Below are positions 1-8,578 of a stretch of 13,470 nt of DNA, in pieces. Each line of letters starts with the position of its first letter. Within the stretch, counting starts at the first letter, position 1. The translations under genes were made by a program, and so were the position numbers. The notes beneath the pieces are model-generated. The model saw nothing but the letters and a program-made list of their open reading frames with translations, searched no databases and was not told the origin of the DNA. The stretch is taken from the NCBI GenBank assembly GCA_009996555.1, contig JAACZX010000016.1, forward strand, positions 1 to 13,470, in the 5' to 3' direction. Origin of the DNA: Chitinophagaceae bacterium. Lineage in GTDB: Bacteria > Bacteroidota > Bacteroidia > Chitinophagales > Chitinophagaceae.

Positions 1-115
1 CGGTTTTACAGATTTTGGATTTCCTTCAAAAATAATCTATCTGTGTTGAAAATGGAAGCTTTTAAGCCGAAATGTGTACTGCATATTTTTACATCTCTCC
101 TTATCTTTGCCGCCT
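1..115. other. Intergenic stretch upstream of mfd
   Basis: No gene can be supported here. The stretch is AT-rich and ends in the putative mfd promoter. A CAAAAATA at 27-34 reads TATTTTTG on the minus strand and could be a -7 element for a divergent gene outside the window. No convincing -33 partner is visible and such a match is easily found by chance in AT-rich DNA. Confidence 0.4.
102..109 (+). promoter_or_regulatory. Putative -7 promoter element of mfd
   Basis: The sequence TATCTTTG matches the Bacteroidota housekeeping -7 consensus TAnnTTTG exactly. It ends six bases before the GTG chosen as the mfd start, so transcription would begin at or almost at the start codon. The -33 region about 19 bases upstream (around 79-82, CTGC) matches the TTTGC consensus only partly. 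The same arrangement precedes the AraC-family gene at 7545, which supports the reading. Confidence 0.6.
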
Positions 116-3100
116 GTGAATTTTGAGTTGTTGCAGCAAAAGTTTAATGATGATCCCCGTCTTTTTCAACTGGCGGACAGGCTTTCTTTTTCTCAAACGC
201 AACGGATCTACCTGAAAAATCTGTTGGGAAGCTCATCGCAGTTCGTGGCAGCTTCGGTTTTTAACCATTCTTCGCTGGAGCAGTTCAATCATGTGTTTAT
301 TGTTAACGATGCGGAAGAGGCTGCTTACTTCCACAATTCGCTGGAAAGTATTACCAAAGAACTCAACCTGTTCTATTTCCCTTCATCATTCAAGCATCCC
401 AAGAATTTTCGTTTGCTTAACTCATCGCATGTAATGTTGCGTACAGAAGCATTGACGAAATTTTCAATGCCCACCGGTCAGCGTGTTGGAGCAATGGTTA
501 CTTACCCCGATGCCTTGTTTGAAAAAGTAGTATTGCCGAAAAAGCTGCAAGGCAATATGCTCCTCATTAAAACCAACGATACATTGGACGTTGACAATAT
601 GATGGGCTTTTTGGTTGATCTTGGTTTTGAACGCACCGATTTTGTATATCAGCCAGGCCAGTTTGCAGTACGTGGTGGTATCCTCGATATTTATTCCTTC
701 GGCAATGAAAAGCCCTATCGTTTGGAATTGTTTGGAAACGATGTGGACAGCATCCGCATTTTCGACCCCGAAACACAATTGAGCGAACGAAGATTGGCGC
801 AGGTGAGCATCATCCCCAATGTGGAAACACAATTTGAAAGTGGAGAAAAAGTTTCGCTGTTTGATTTTTTGCCGGAGAATACGATTGTGTGGGTGAAGGA
901 TTTTGACGTGATGAAAGAACGATTGCTCACCATGGAAGAAGACATGGAGCAGTTCTTGAAATTGCCGGTATCAAAACAGGAGCGTGATGAAGATGAACGA
1001 TTGGAAAAGATCGATCTCAATGAGCAGGATTTCAGCACTGCTGCAATTGTTGAGCAACAGATACAACAACATCATACCATTGAGTTCGGTTACGAACCAC
1101 ATCTATTAAATACCGTTGAAGAAAAGAACAGGTTTGAAATAGAATATCACACCAAACATCAACCGGCTTTCAATCGGCAGTTTGAATTGCTCATCAACGA
1201 TCTGAAGAGTTGGAATGCAAAACAATTCGACGTATTCATTTTCGCAGAGAATCCAAAACAACTTGAACGCCTGCACAGCATCTTTGCTGATCTGAAAGCA
1301 GAAATTCCTTTCACGCCCATTGCACTGGCCATTCATGAAGGGTTTATTGATGAAGACCTGAAAGTGGTTTGTTATACCGATCATGAAATTTTCCAGCGTT
1401 ATCATAAGTATAAAGTCAAGCAGGCTTACAATAAGAGCAAGGCATTAACTATTCGTGCATTAAAAGAATTGCAGCCCGGCGATTATGTAACGCATATCGA
1501 TCATGGTGTGGGTACATACAGCGGTTTGCAGAAGATTGAAGTGAATGGTGTAATGCAGGAAGCAGTGCGTTTGATCTATAAGGACAGCGACATTTTGTAT
1601 GTGAATATTAATTCACTGCACAAAATTTCGAAATACACAGGTAAGGAAGGAAGTGTGCCGAAGATCAACAAACTGGGCAGTGATGCATGGCAGCGGCTGA
1701 AAGAAAAAACGAAGACGAAAGTAAAAGAGATCGCTTTCGATCTTATTCAGCTATATGCGCAACGTAAGGCACAGGAAGGGTTTGCACATACCCCCGACAG
1801 CTATTTACAAACGGAACTGGAAGCTTCGTTTATGTACGAAGACACACCTGACCAAAGCAAAGCAACAGCTGATGTAAAGAAAGATATGGAAGCACCATCA
1901 CCAATGGATCGTTTGGTGTGTGGTGATGTGGGTTTTGGTAAAACAGAAATTGCGATACGTGCAGCATTTAAAACTGTGTGCGATGGAAAACAGGCCGCCA
2001 TCATGGTGCCGACCACCATTCTTGCATATCAGCACTATAAAACATTTAAGGATCGTTTAAAAGATTTTCCTGTAACTGTTGATTATGTGAATCGTTTCAA
2101 ATCGACCAAAGAGAAAAAAGAAACATACAAACAGCTGGAAGAAGGAAAGGTGGAGATCATTATCGGTACCCACGCCTTGCTGGCAAAAGATGTGAAATTT
2201 AAGAATCTTGGTTTGCTGGTAGTGGACGAAGAACAGAAGTTTGGTGTGGGACACAAGGAAAAGATCAAAACATTAAAGACGAATGTGGATTCACTTACGC
2301 TAACGGCTACACCTATTCCACGTACGTTGCAATTCAGTTTAATGGGTGCAAGAGATTTGAGTATCATGAATACACCGCCACCCAACCGTCAGCCGATACA
2401 AACGGAAGTGCAGGTGTTCCAGGAAGATTTTATTCGTGATGCCATTTATTTTGAAACTGAACGTGGCGGGCAGGTGTTCTTTATTCATAACCGCATTGCA
2501 GGGTTGGCTGAGATGGCTGCTATCATTCAACGGTTGTGCCCCGACCTCAGCATTGGTTTTGCACACGGACAAATGGAAGGCCACGAACTGGAAGAACGCA
2601 TATTCGACTTCATCGATAAAAAATACGATGTACTCGTTTGTACAAACATTGTTGAAAGTGGCGTTGACATTCCGAATGTAAACACTATCATGATCAACAA
2701 TGCACACCAGTTTGGTTTAAGTGATTTGCATCAGTTGCGTGGACGGGTAGGTCGCAGCAACAAAAAAGCATTCTGTTATTTGCTGGCACCACCCATGAGT
2801 ACGTTGCCAAATGATAGTCGCAAACGTTTACAAACGCTCGAACAACATAGCGAACTCGGCAGCGGTTTCCAGATCGCCATGCGTGATCTTGATATTCGTG
2901 GTGCAGGTAATATGCTTGGTGGTGAACAAAGTGGTTTCATGGCTGAGATCGGTTTTGAAATGTACCAGAAAGTGTTGGATGAAGCCATTCGTGAATTGAA
3001 ACGCACCAAGTTCCGTGAGCTGTTTAAAGAAGAAATTCAACAGCAGGAAAACTATGTGAAGGATTGTGTGATCGATACTGATCTTGAAATACTGATTCCT

Positions 3101-3535
3101 GATGCGTATGTTGAAAGCATTGGTGAACGATTGAGTTTGTACACCAGATTGGATAATTGTGAAACAGAAGAAGATCTTATTGAATTTCACAAAGAATTGA
3201 TCGATCGTTTTGGTCCCATTCCTCCGCAAGTGGAAGATTTGTTTACAACTGTGCGTTGTCGTAGACTGGCTGTTGAACTCGGCTTTGAAAAGATGACCTT
3301 GAAAGAACAAACATTACGTTGCTACTTCATCAACAATCCTGATTCACCTTATTTTGAATCTTCGGTGTTCCAGGGCATTATGCAGTTTGTGCAAACATCA
3401 TTGAACAAAGCTCAACTCAAACAAACAGGCAAACTCTTCCTGTTGGTTGTAAGAGATATGGATGGCATGGAAGCATTGCTTCGTCTTCTTACCCGCATGC
3501 ATGCAGCCGTGATTGAGAAACCGGTTACAGCCTAA
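116..3535 (+). CDS. mfd: Transcription-repair coupling factor Mfd
   Basis: Mfd is an ATP-driven DNA translocase that removes RNA polymerase stalled at DNA damage and recruits UvrA, coupling transcription to nucleotide excision repair in the cytoplasm. From GTG 116 the protein has 1139 residues, close to the usual 1150. In order: a UvrB-like N-terminal module with VRGGILDIYSF near residues 185-195; the RNA-polymerase-interacting domain starting around PGDYVTHIDHGVGTYSG (from 454); the helicase core with Walker A GDVGFGKT (603-610), DEEQ box (704-707), TATPIPR (730-736) and QLRGRVGR (873-880); then the C-terminal D7-type domain. The frame can be opened back to a GTG at 74, but the added 14 residues cover a promoter-like motif and do not look like Mfd. 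No in-frame ATG occurs for about 100 codons, so a GTG (116) or TTG start is needed. No terminator is seen after the stop. Function is certain; the exact start is inferred. Confidence 0.97.
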   Translation: MNFELLQQKFNDDPRLFQLADRLSFSQTQRIYLKNLLGSSSQFVAASVFNHSSLEQFNHVFIVNDAEEAAYFHNSLESITKELNLFYFPSSFKHPKNFRLLNSSHVMLRTEALTKFSMPTGQRVGAMVTYPDALFEKVVLPKKLQGNMLLIKTNDTLDVDNMMGFLVDLGFERTDFVYQPGQFAVRGGILDIYSFGNEKPYRLELFGNDVDSIRIFDPETQLSERRLAQVSIIPNVETQFESGEKVSLFDFLPENTIVWVKDFDVMKERLLTMEEDMEQFLKLPVSKQERDEDERLEKIDLNEQDFSTAAIVEQQIQQHHTIEFGYEPHLLNTVEEKNRFEIEYHTKHQPAFNRQFELLINDLKSWNAKQFDVFIFAENPKQLERLHSIFADLKAEIPFTPIALAIHEGFIDEDLKVVCYTDHEIFQRYHKYKVKQAYNKSKALTIRALKELQPGDYVTHIDHGVGTYSGLQKIEVNGVMQEAVRLIYKDSDILYVNINSLHKISKYTGKEGSVPKINKLGSDAWQRLKEKTKTKVKEIAFDLIQLYAQRKAQEGFAHTPDSYLQTELEASFMYEDTPDQSKATADVKKDMEAPSPMDRLVCGDVGFGKTEIAIRAAFKTVCDGKQAAIMVPTTILAYQHYKTFKDRLKDFPVTVDYVNRFKSTKEKKETYKQLEEGKVEIIIGTHALLAKDVKFKNLGLLVVDEEQKFGVGHKEKIKTLKTNVDSLTLTATPIPRTLQFSLMGARDLSIMNTPPPNRQPIQTEVQVFQEDFIRDAIYFETERGGQVFFIHNRIAGLAEMAAIIQRLCPDLSIGFAHGQMEGHELEERIFDFIDKKYDVLVCTNIVESGVDIPNVNTIMINNAHQFGLSDLHQLRGRVGRSNKKAFCYLLAPPMSTLPNDSRKRLQTLEQHSELGSGFQIAMRDLDIRGAGNMLGGEQSGFMAEIGFEMYQKVLDEAIRELKRTKFRELFKEEIQQQENYVKDCVIDTDLEILIPDAYVESIGERLSLYTRLDNCETEEDLIEFHKELIDRFGPIPPQVEDLFTTVRCRRLAVELGFEKMTLKEQTLRCYFINNPDSPYFESSVFQGIMQFVQTSLNKAQLKQTGKLFLLVVRDMDGMEALLRLLTRMHAAVIEKPVTA

Positions 3536-3651
3536 CCCCTCTAAATTATTTTCTCTTTTATCGCAAAACGGATTTAATATCGTATTTTCAGTTGCAGAAA
3601 GGTGCTGTTTTTCCTTCTTTAACCAATTCATAAACAGTAAACCTTGTATCA

Positions 3652-4017
3652 ATGGAACAAAACTTTGCGAACTCAAGAGAAATCAGGTATGCACAGGTAA
3701 GCAGCGACGAGCGCTCAATCGCCATCCTCACGCATGTATTATCTATCTTCTTTTCTATTATCCCGGCTTTGATCATCTACCTGGTTAAAAGAGATCAATC
3801 GCCTTACGTTGCAGAACATGCCAAAGAGGTTCTGAACTTTCAGATCAGCATTTTTATTTATTGTATTATATGCATTCCTCTGATCTTTTTGATCATTGGT
3901 GTTTTCCTGTTGATCGCTATCGGCATCGGTTCACTCATCCTTTACATTCTTGCTGCAGTAAAAGCTGCAGATGATGTGTTATACAGGTATCCTTTTACCA
4001 TCCGCTTCATCAAGTAG
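3652..4017 (+). CDS. DUF4870-family small membrane protein
   Basis: This 121-residue protein has the pattern of the DUF4870 family (Tic20-like small membrane proteins): a short soluble N-terminus, ERSIAILTHVLSIFFSIIPALI forming the first hydrophobic segment (about 21-45), the polar signature KRDQSPYVAEHAKEVLNFQI (46-65), two further hydrophobic segments (about 66-82 and 84-105), and the family's ending YRYPFTIRFI. It should be an inner-membrane protein with about three helices. No biochemical role is established for the family. The ATG start leaves a normal N-terminus. It lies 116 bases after mfd on the same strand with no terminator between, so read-through from mfd is possible. It is closed by a strong terminator at 4046-4082. 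Confidence 0.88.
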   Translation: MEQNFANSREIRYAQVSSDERSIAILTHVLSIFFSIIPALIIYLVKRDQSPYVAEHAKEVLNFQISIFIYCIICIPLIFLIIGVFLLIAIGIGSLILYILAAVKAADDVLYRYPFTIRFIK

Positions 4018-4045
4018 TTTTACTTTTTTTAAGTTAATTCATTGG

Positions 4046-4082
4046 TAAAGGCTTTTGGAAACAAAAGCCTTTATTATTTTTG
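4046..4082 (+). terminator. Rho-independent terminator after the DUF4870 gene
   Basis: A perfect 12-bp inverted repeat (4046-4057 with 4062-4073) closes on a GAAA tetraloop and is followed by a T-rich run (TTATTTTT). It lies about 28 bases after the DUF4870 stop codon. The T-rich tail coincides with a -7 promoter element for the next gene. Confidence 0.88.
4054..4082 (+). promoter_or_regulatory. Putative promoter of the lipoprotein gene
   Basis: TATTTTTG at 4075-4082 fits the Bacteroidota -7 consensus TAnnTTTG. TTTG at 4054-4057 could serve as the -33 element with a 17-base spacer, slightly short of the usual 19. Both elements lie inside the preceding terminator. This would leave a 5' leader of about 50 bases before the ATG at 4141. 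AT-richness makes a chance match possible. Confidence 0.45.
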
Positions 4083-4140
4083 GTATTCCAATTGCACCAA
4101 TATCTATGACACATTGTATTCTTCAATTAAAACCGGGCTT

Positions 4141-4797
4141 ATGAAACAAGTTCTACTCTTGCTCTCTTTTTCTTTAGTAATTTCTTCCTGCGCCAGAAAA
4201 CGAATGATGGAACGTGTACAGCAGTACAATATCCGCACCATTGCTGTTTTACCTGCACAGCTGGAGGTAACCGGAAACATTCCAAAGAAGTTAACGCCTG
4301 AACAGGTGAAGGAACTCATTAACCGCAATACTACTTTTTTAAACCGTGCATTGTACATTGATCTTGTGCAGTATGTTGATACCCGGCTTCGCCGCTATTC
4401 GCAGGTGCAGTTTCAAAGTTCAGAGCGCACGAAGAAACTATTGGAAGAAAAGGGGATCACCGATTCTGCTTCCTGGCAAATGGATCCGGTGGAACTGGCT
4501 AAAATACTGGAGGTAGATGCAGTAGTATCAACAAAGGTTACTCAAAATCATATTTTGAGTGATGAAGTGGCGCTTGGTATTGATGTGGTAGGCGGAATCC
4601 TGAATCGTACTGTACCACGCATTGGCGTACCAACAGGCATGGCCCGCACCAGTGATATGTTTGTAAGCAGTGCATTAATTAAAGAAGGCTACACGGTGTG
4701 GAGCACCCGCTTTACCAATCAAACAGATTGGAATTACCCGTTTCAGCAATCAATCCAAAGTGTAACAAGAGCTATTGCAAGAAGATTTCCGTTGTAA
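4141..4797 (+). CDS. Putative outer-membrane-type lipoprotein, function unknown
   Basis: The protein has 218 residues if started at ATG 4141, which gives a classical lipoprotein signal peptide: MKQ, a hydrophobic stretch, then the lipobox I-S-S-C with C17 as the lipidated residue. The frame is open upstream to a TTG at 4042, but that extension would bury the signal peptide and cover the terminator, so ATG 4141 is preferred. The mature part has a beta-strand-like RTIAVLPAQ (32-40), an alpha-helical middle, a second strand-like segment EVDAVVSTKVT (124-134) and a C-terminal helix ending ARRFPL. This strand-helix order with an AVLP segment recalls periplasmic lipoproteins of the LpoB/GNA1162/CsgG-like kind, but that is an inference from pattern only. 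It follows a terminator and probably has its own promoter. It contains an internal perfect hairpin at 4540-4560. Confidence 0.85.
   Translation: MKQVLLLLSFSLVISSCARKRMMERVQQYNIRTIAVLPAQLEVTGNIPKKLTPEQVKELINRNTTFLNRALYIDLVQYVDTRLRRYSQVQFQSSERTKKLLEEKGITDSASWQMDPVELAKILEVDAVVSTKVTQNHILSDEVALGIDVVGGILNRTVPRIGVPTGMARTSDMFVSSALIKEGYTVWSTRFTNQTDWNYPFQQSIQSVTRAIARRFPL
4540..4560 (+). repeat. Perfect inverted repeat inside the lipoprotein gene
   Basis: ACTCAAAAT (4540-4548) and ATTTTGAGT (4552-4560) form a 9-bp perfect stem around the triplet CAT. The stem can be lengthened by a G-T wobble and one further A-T pair (to 4538-4562). It encodes residues around TQNHILS of the lipoprotein, so coding constraint alone does not obviously require it. 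Confidence 0.6.
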
Positions 4798-4869
4798 GGA
4801 TTAGGTATGCTATGTTTACGAAGAGTGTGACTATTTAAAAAGTATTCATAAACATGATATGCCTCAAAT

Positions 4870-4908
4870 AAAAAAGTCGTCCCGTATTCAATACGGGACG
4901 ACTTTTTT
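4870..4908. terminator. Bidirectional terminator between convergent genes
   Basis: A long perfect inverted repeat is centred on 4889. Its GC-containing core GTCGTCCCGTATT is flanked by A6 on the left and T7 on the right, so it ends in a U-run when read from either strand. It lies between the plus-strand lipoprotein gene (stop 4797) and the convergent minus-strand small gene (stop 4925) and can serve both. Confidence 0.93.
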
Positions 4909-4924
4909 TATGGATAGAATAAAA

Positions 4925-5122
4925 TTAATCCCAGCCTTTTTTAGCAGTGCCTGCTTCAATAGCAGCCAGTGCTTTTGCTTCACTAAGCAAAGAAGTTAAT
5001 TTGTTGCCTTTACCATCATTACCCTGTGCCATGTATCCGCCCTTTGCTGTACGGGTGATCACTGCATCCAGAATGGGAACGTTTTTCTCCTTTGTCTTTA
5101 CATTATACGCTGTTAATTGCAT
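4925..5122 (-). CDS. Small conserved-looking protein of 65 residues
   Basis: The protein starts MQLTAYNVKTKEKNVP and ends GTAKKGWD. It is rich in lysine, has no cysteine, a Gly-rich middle (28-39) and a likely amphipathic helix (42-57). It has no signal peptide or membrane segment, so it is probably cytosolic. It is taken as real because it fills the space between two terminators on its own strand, begins with ATG and has a protein-like composition. The N-terminal AYNVKTKxK and the later GNDGKGNKL resemble, from memory, the zinc-ribbon family DUF5679 (AYCVKCKxK ... CPxCGxKM) with the cysteines replaced; this is inference. No function can be assigned. It lies downstream of the gyrB terminator and so appears to be transcribed alone. 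Confidence 0.72.
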   Translation of the reverse strand: MQLTAYNVKTKEKNVPILDAVITRTAKGGYMAQGNDGKGNKLTSLLSEAKALAAIEAGTAKKGWD

Positions 5123-5172
5123 AGTTTAATTGTTTATGGAATTAGTAATTTGTTTGCTCTCTTCCGGTCTCC

Positions 5173-5190
5173 CGGTGCGGGCTAAAGTAC
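5173..5190 (-). promoter_or_regulatory. Weak candidate promoter for the 65-residue gene
   Basis: On the minus strand this stretch (CTAAAGTA on the plus strand) reads TACTTTAG, one mismatch from the TAnnTTTG -7 consensus, and would give a leader of about 50 to 60 bases. No clear -33 element is seen at the expected distance. It is the best candidate in the 181-base gap, which otherwise holds only the gyrB terminator. Confidence 0.28.
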
Positions 5191-5250
5191 GTTTTTTCAC
5201 CAAAAGGGCCGGAAAATGCTTTCCACAGTCATAAGTTAATGAAAATCAAT

Positions 5251-5282
5251 AAAAAACCGGGCTTTTGCTGAAGCCCGGTTTT
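5251..5282 (-). terminator. Rho-independent terminator after gyrB
   Basis: Read on the minus strand, AAAACCGGGCTT pairs with its complement (arms 5253-5264 and 5271-5282) around a six-base loop and is followed by a run of six Ts and then ATTG. It lies about 20 bases beyond the gyrB stop codon. The plus-strand T-run is only four bases, so it works mainly for gyrB. Confidence 0.9.
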
Positions 5283-5303
5283 GCTTTATATGCAGAAATC
5301 TGC

Positions 5304-7361
<2,058 letters not shown>

Positions 7362-7481
7362 TTAAGGCGAAATAAAGCACTGTTTTTCACCCATGAATTC
7401 CACAATTTTCACATGCATTTTATTGCCTTTTTTGTACCAAGCAATAACCCGGCTGAAAGCAGCAAGCAGGTTGCCAAAACA

Positions 7482-7497
7482 TGACAAAACTCTGTCA
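7482..7497. promoter_or_regulatory. Inverted repeat TGACA-N6-TGTCA, candidate operator
   Basis: Two perfect 5-base arms, TGACA and TGTCA, flank a six-base spacer. The site lies about 33 bases upstream of the -7 element of the AraC-family gene, where an operator overlapping or adjoining the -33 region would be expected. It may serve autoregulation. A second copy upstream of the receptor gene was not found, which weakens a role as a shared binding site. Confidence 0.4.
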
Positions 7498-7529
7498 ATC
7501 AACCTCGGTTTAGAGCGTCTTTTATAACC

Positions 7530-7537
7530 TATCTTTG
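7530..7537 (+). promoter_or_regulatory. Putative -7 promoter element of the AraC-family gene
   Basis: TATCTTTG matches TAnnTTTG exactly and ends seven bases before the ATG at 7545, so the transcript would have almost no leader. The -33 region contains only a partial match (GGTTTAG at 7507-7513), consistent with a weak or regulated promoter. The arrangement is nearly the same as in front of mfd. Confidence 0.6.
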
Positions 7538-7544
7538 CGCACTG

Positions 7545-8477
7545 ATGCAGCAGTTAAACGACATTCTATCACTGGCCAACCGGAATCCGCTTATTACGCA
7601 TGAGCTGGAGCTGGTGTATGAGCTGGAAAAACAAATTCCAGGCTCAGTACAATATGGCATCTACCGTTATAAACTACAACCGCATATTACCCCGGAGGAT
7701 ACCGCTGTGCTGCTGTATAACTATGAGGCAAAGCAACCCAAGGACAAGAATATTGAACTTCGTTTTTGCCTTAATGGGAATAAATACTGTAACAGTAAAT
7801 CGTGCAGCAATGGTGTTTGCAAAAAAACATCACAGGAATGCGAGGCTGATCCAACTGTTGATGTTTTCCTTTTCCGCTTTACACCCTCTTACCTTTCGCC
7901 TTTTACAAAAGGAAGGAATATTGTTACAAAAAGCGACAGGATGCTGGCGTTTAAAGAAAAACAATCCTTTACCACAACAGTTAACCTGTGCAGCAAGATC
8001 AAAACTGTTCTTGAAAACCTGATGCAGCATAATTACAGTAATGCGCTGGAGAATATTTATGTAAACAGCCAGTTACAAAGTTTATTGCTGTATGGTTTGG
8101 AATGCTTAACCGACCAGAAAGCGGAAGAGAGTTTTGTATGCCGTTTTCTGGCAACAGATACTGCACAGGAAACCATTTTGCAGGCAAGAGAAATTTTACT
8201 GCAACGCATTGGCGAACCAATTACCATTAAAGAGCTAAGCCGTAAAGTGGGCACCAACGAATGTTACCTGAAGAAGGGATTTAAAGAAATGTTTGGTACC
8301 ACCATCTTTGAATTTTACCAGAACCAGCGGATGGAACATGCAAAATATCTCTTGTATGAAAAAGGGTTAAGCGTAACAGAAGTAAGTGCCATGCTGGGTT
8401 ATTCTTCTATCTCTCATTTTTCTACTGCATTTAAGAAACATACGGGCTTGAAGCCTTGTGAGCTGCTGTTCCGCTGA
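7545..8477 (+). CDS. AraC-family transcriptional regulator with a five-cysteine cluster
   Basis: The 310-residue protein ends in a typical AraC/XylS DNA-binding domain (about 222-310): first helix-turn-helix around ITIKELSRKVGTNECYLKKGF, linker helix NQRMEHAKYLL, second around SVTEVSAMLGYSSISHFSTAFKKHTG, with the family's conserved GYSSISHFSTAFKK. The N-terminal 220 residues are the presumed sensing part. Cysteines 75, 82, 87, 92 and 99 form a compact cluster with symmetric spacing 6-4-4-6, which could bind a metal or iron-sulfur cluster or react to redox state; this is inferred. It stands 101 bases before a siderophore-type TonB-dependent receptor on the same strand, as PchR-like regulators often do, so that receptor is its most likely target. 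The ATG is immediately preceded by a -7 element. It is divergent from gyrB. Confidence 0.92.
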   Translation: MQQLNDILSLANRNPLITHELELVYELEKQIPGSVQYGIYRYKLQPHITPEDTAVLLYNYEAKQPKDKNIELRFCLNGNKYCNSKSCSNGVCKKTSQECEADPTVDVFLFRFTPSYLSPFTKGRNIVTKSDRMLAFKEKQSFTTTVNLCSKIKTVLENLMQHNYSNALENIYVNSQLQSLLLYGLECLTDQKAEESFVCRFLATDTAQETILQAREILLQRIGEPITIKELSRKVGTNECYLKKGFKEMFGTTIFEFYQNQRMEHAKYLLYEKGLSVTEVSAMLGYSSISHFSTAFKKHTGLKPCELLFR

Positions 8478-8501
8478 TAACAGATTACGGTTTTCCTTTT
8501 T

Positions 8502-8566
8502 GCGTAAACGCTTTTCCCGATATTGAAAGTAAAAGAAGTTGGTTCATTAGAAATTCGCATCCGAAT
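8502..8566 (+). promoter_or_regulatory. Receptor upstream region with two short inverted repeats
   Basis: The 101-base gap between regulator and receptor holds GCGT-AA-ACGC at 8502-8511 and ATTCG-CATC-CGAAT at 8553-8566, the latter ending 12 bases before the ATG. TTTTTGC at 8497-8503 looks like a -33 element, but the sequence 18 bases downstream (TATTGAAA at 8521-8528) is a poor -7 element. A promoter with a good -33 and a bad -7 would fit dependence on an activator. No Fur-box-like sequence is seen. No terminator is seen after the regulator. Confidence 0.3.
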
Positions 8567-8578
8567 AAAATGTGAATT

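Noticed and set aside
27..34. Divergent minus-strand promoter (TATTTTTG)
   Set aside because: No -33 partner and no visible gene on the left; probably chance in AT-rich DNA.
74..115. Upstream GTG at 74 as the mfd start
   Set aside because: The extra 14 residues are unlike Mfd N-termini and overlap an exact -7 promoter element; GTG 116 gives an N-terminus that looks like the family.
464..832. Minus-strand open frame within mfd (and similar frames at 2339-2707 and 2828-3310)
   Set aside because: They lie fully inside the strongly supported mfd frame and show no recognisable domain or own signals.
3513..3788. Plus-strand open frame bridging the mfd end and the DUF4870 gene
   Set aside because: It overlaps both real genes in another frame and its translation has no family-like pattern.
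4042..4140. TTG at 4042 as start of the lipoprotein gene
   Set aside because: It would place a terminator and promoter inside the gene and bury a textbook lipoprotein signal peptide that begins at ATG 4141.
5292..5303. Palindrome GCAGAAATCTGC next to the gyrB stop
   Set aside because: Very short arms, no U-run, and a much better terminator lies just beyond it.
8478..8578. Fur box upstream of the TonB-dependent receptor
   Set aside because: GATAAC near 8475 was considered, but no 19-bp GATAATGATAATCATTATC-like palindrome can be made from it.
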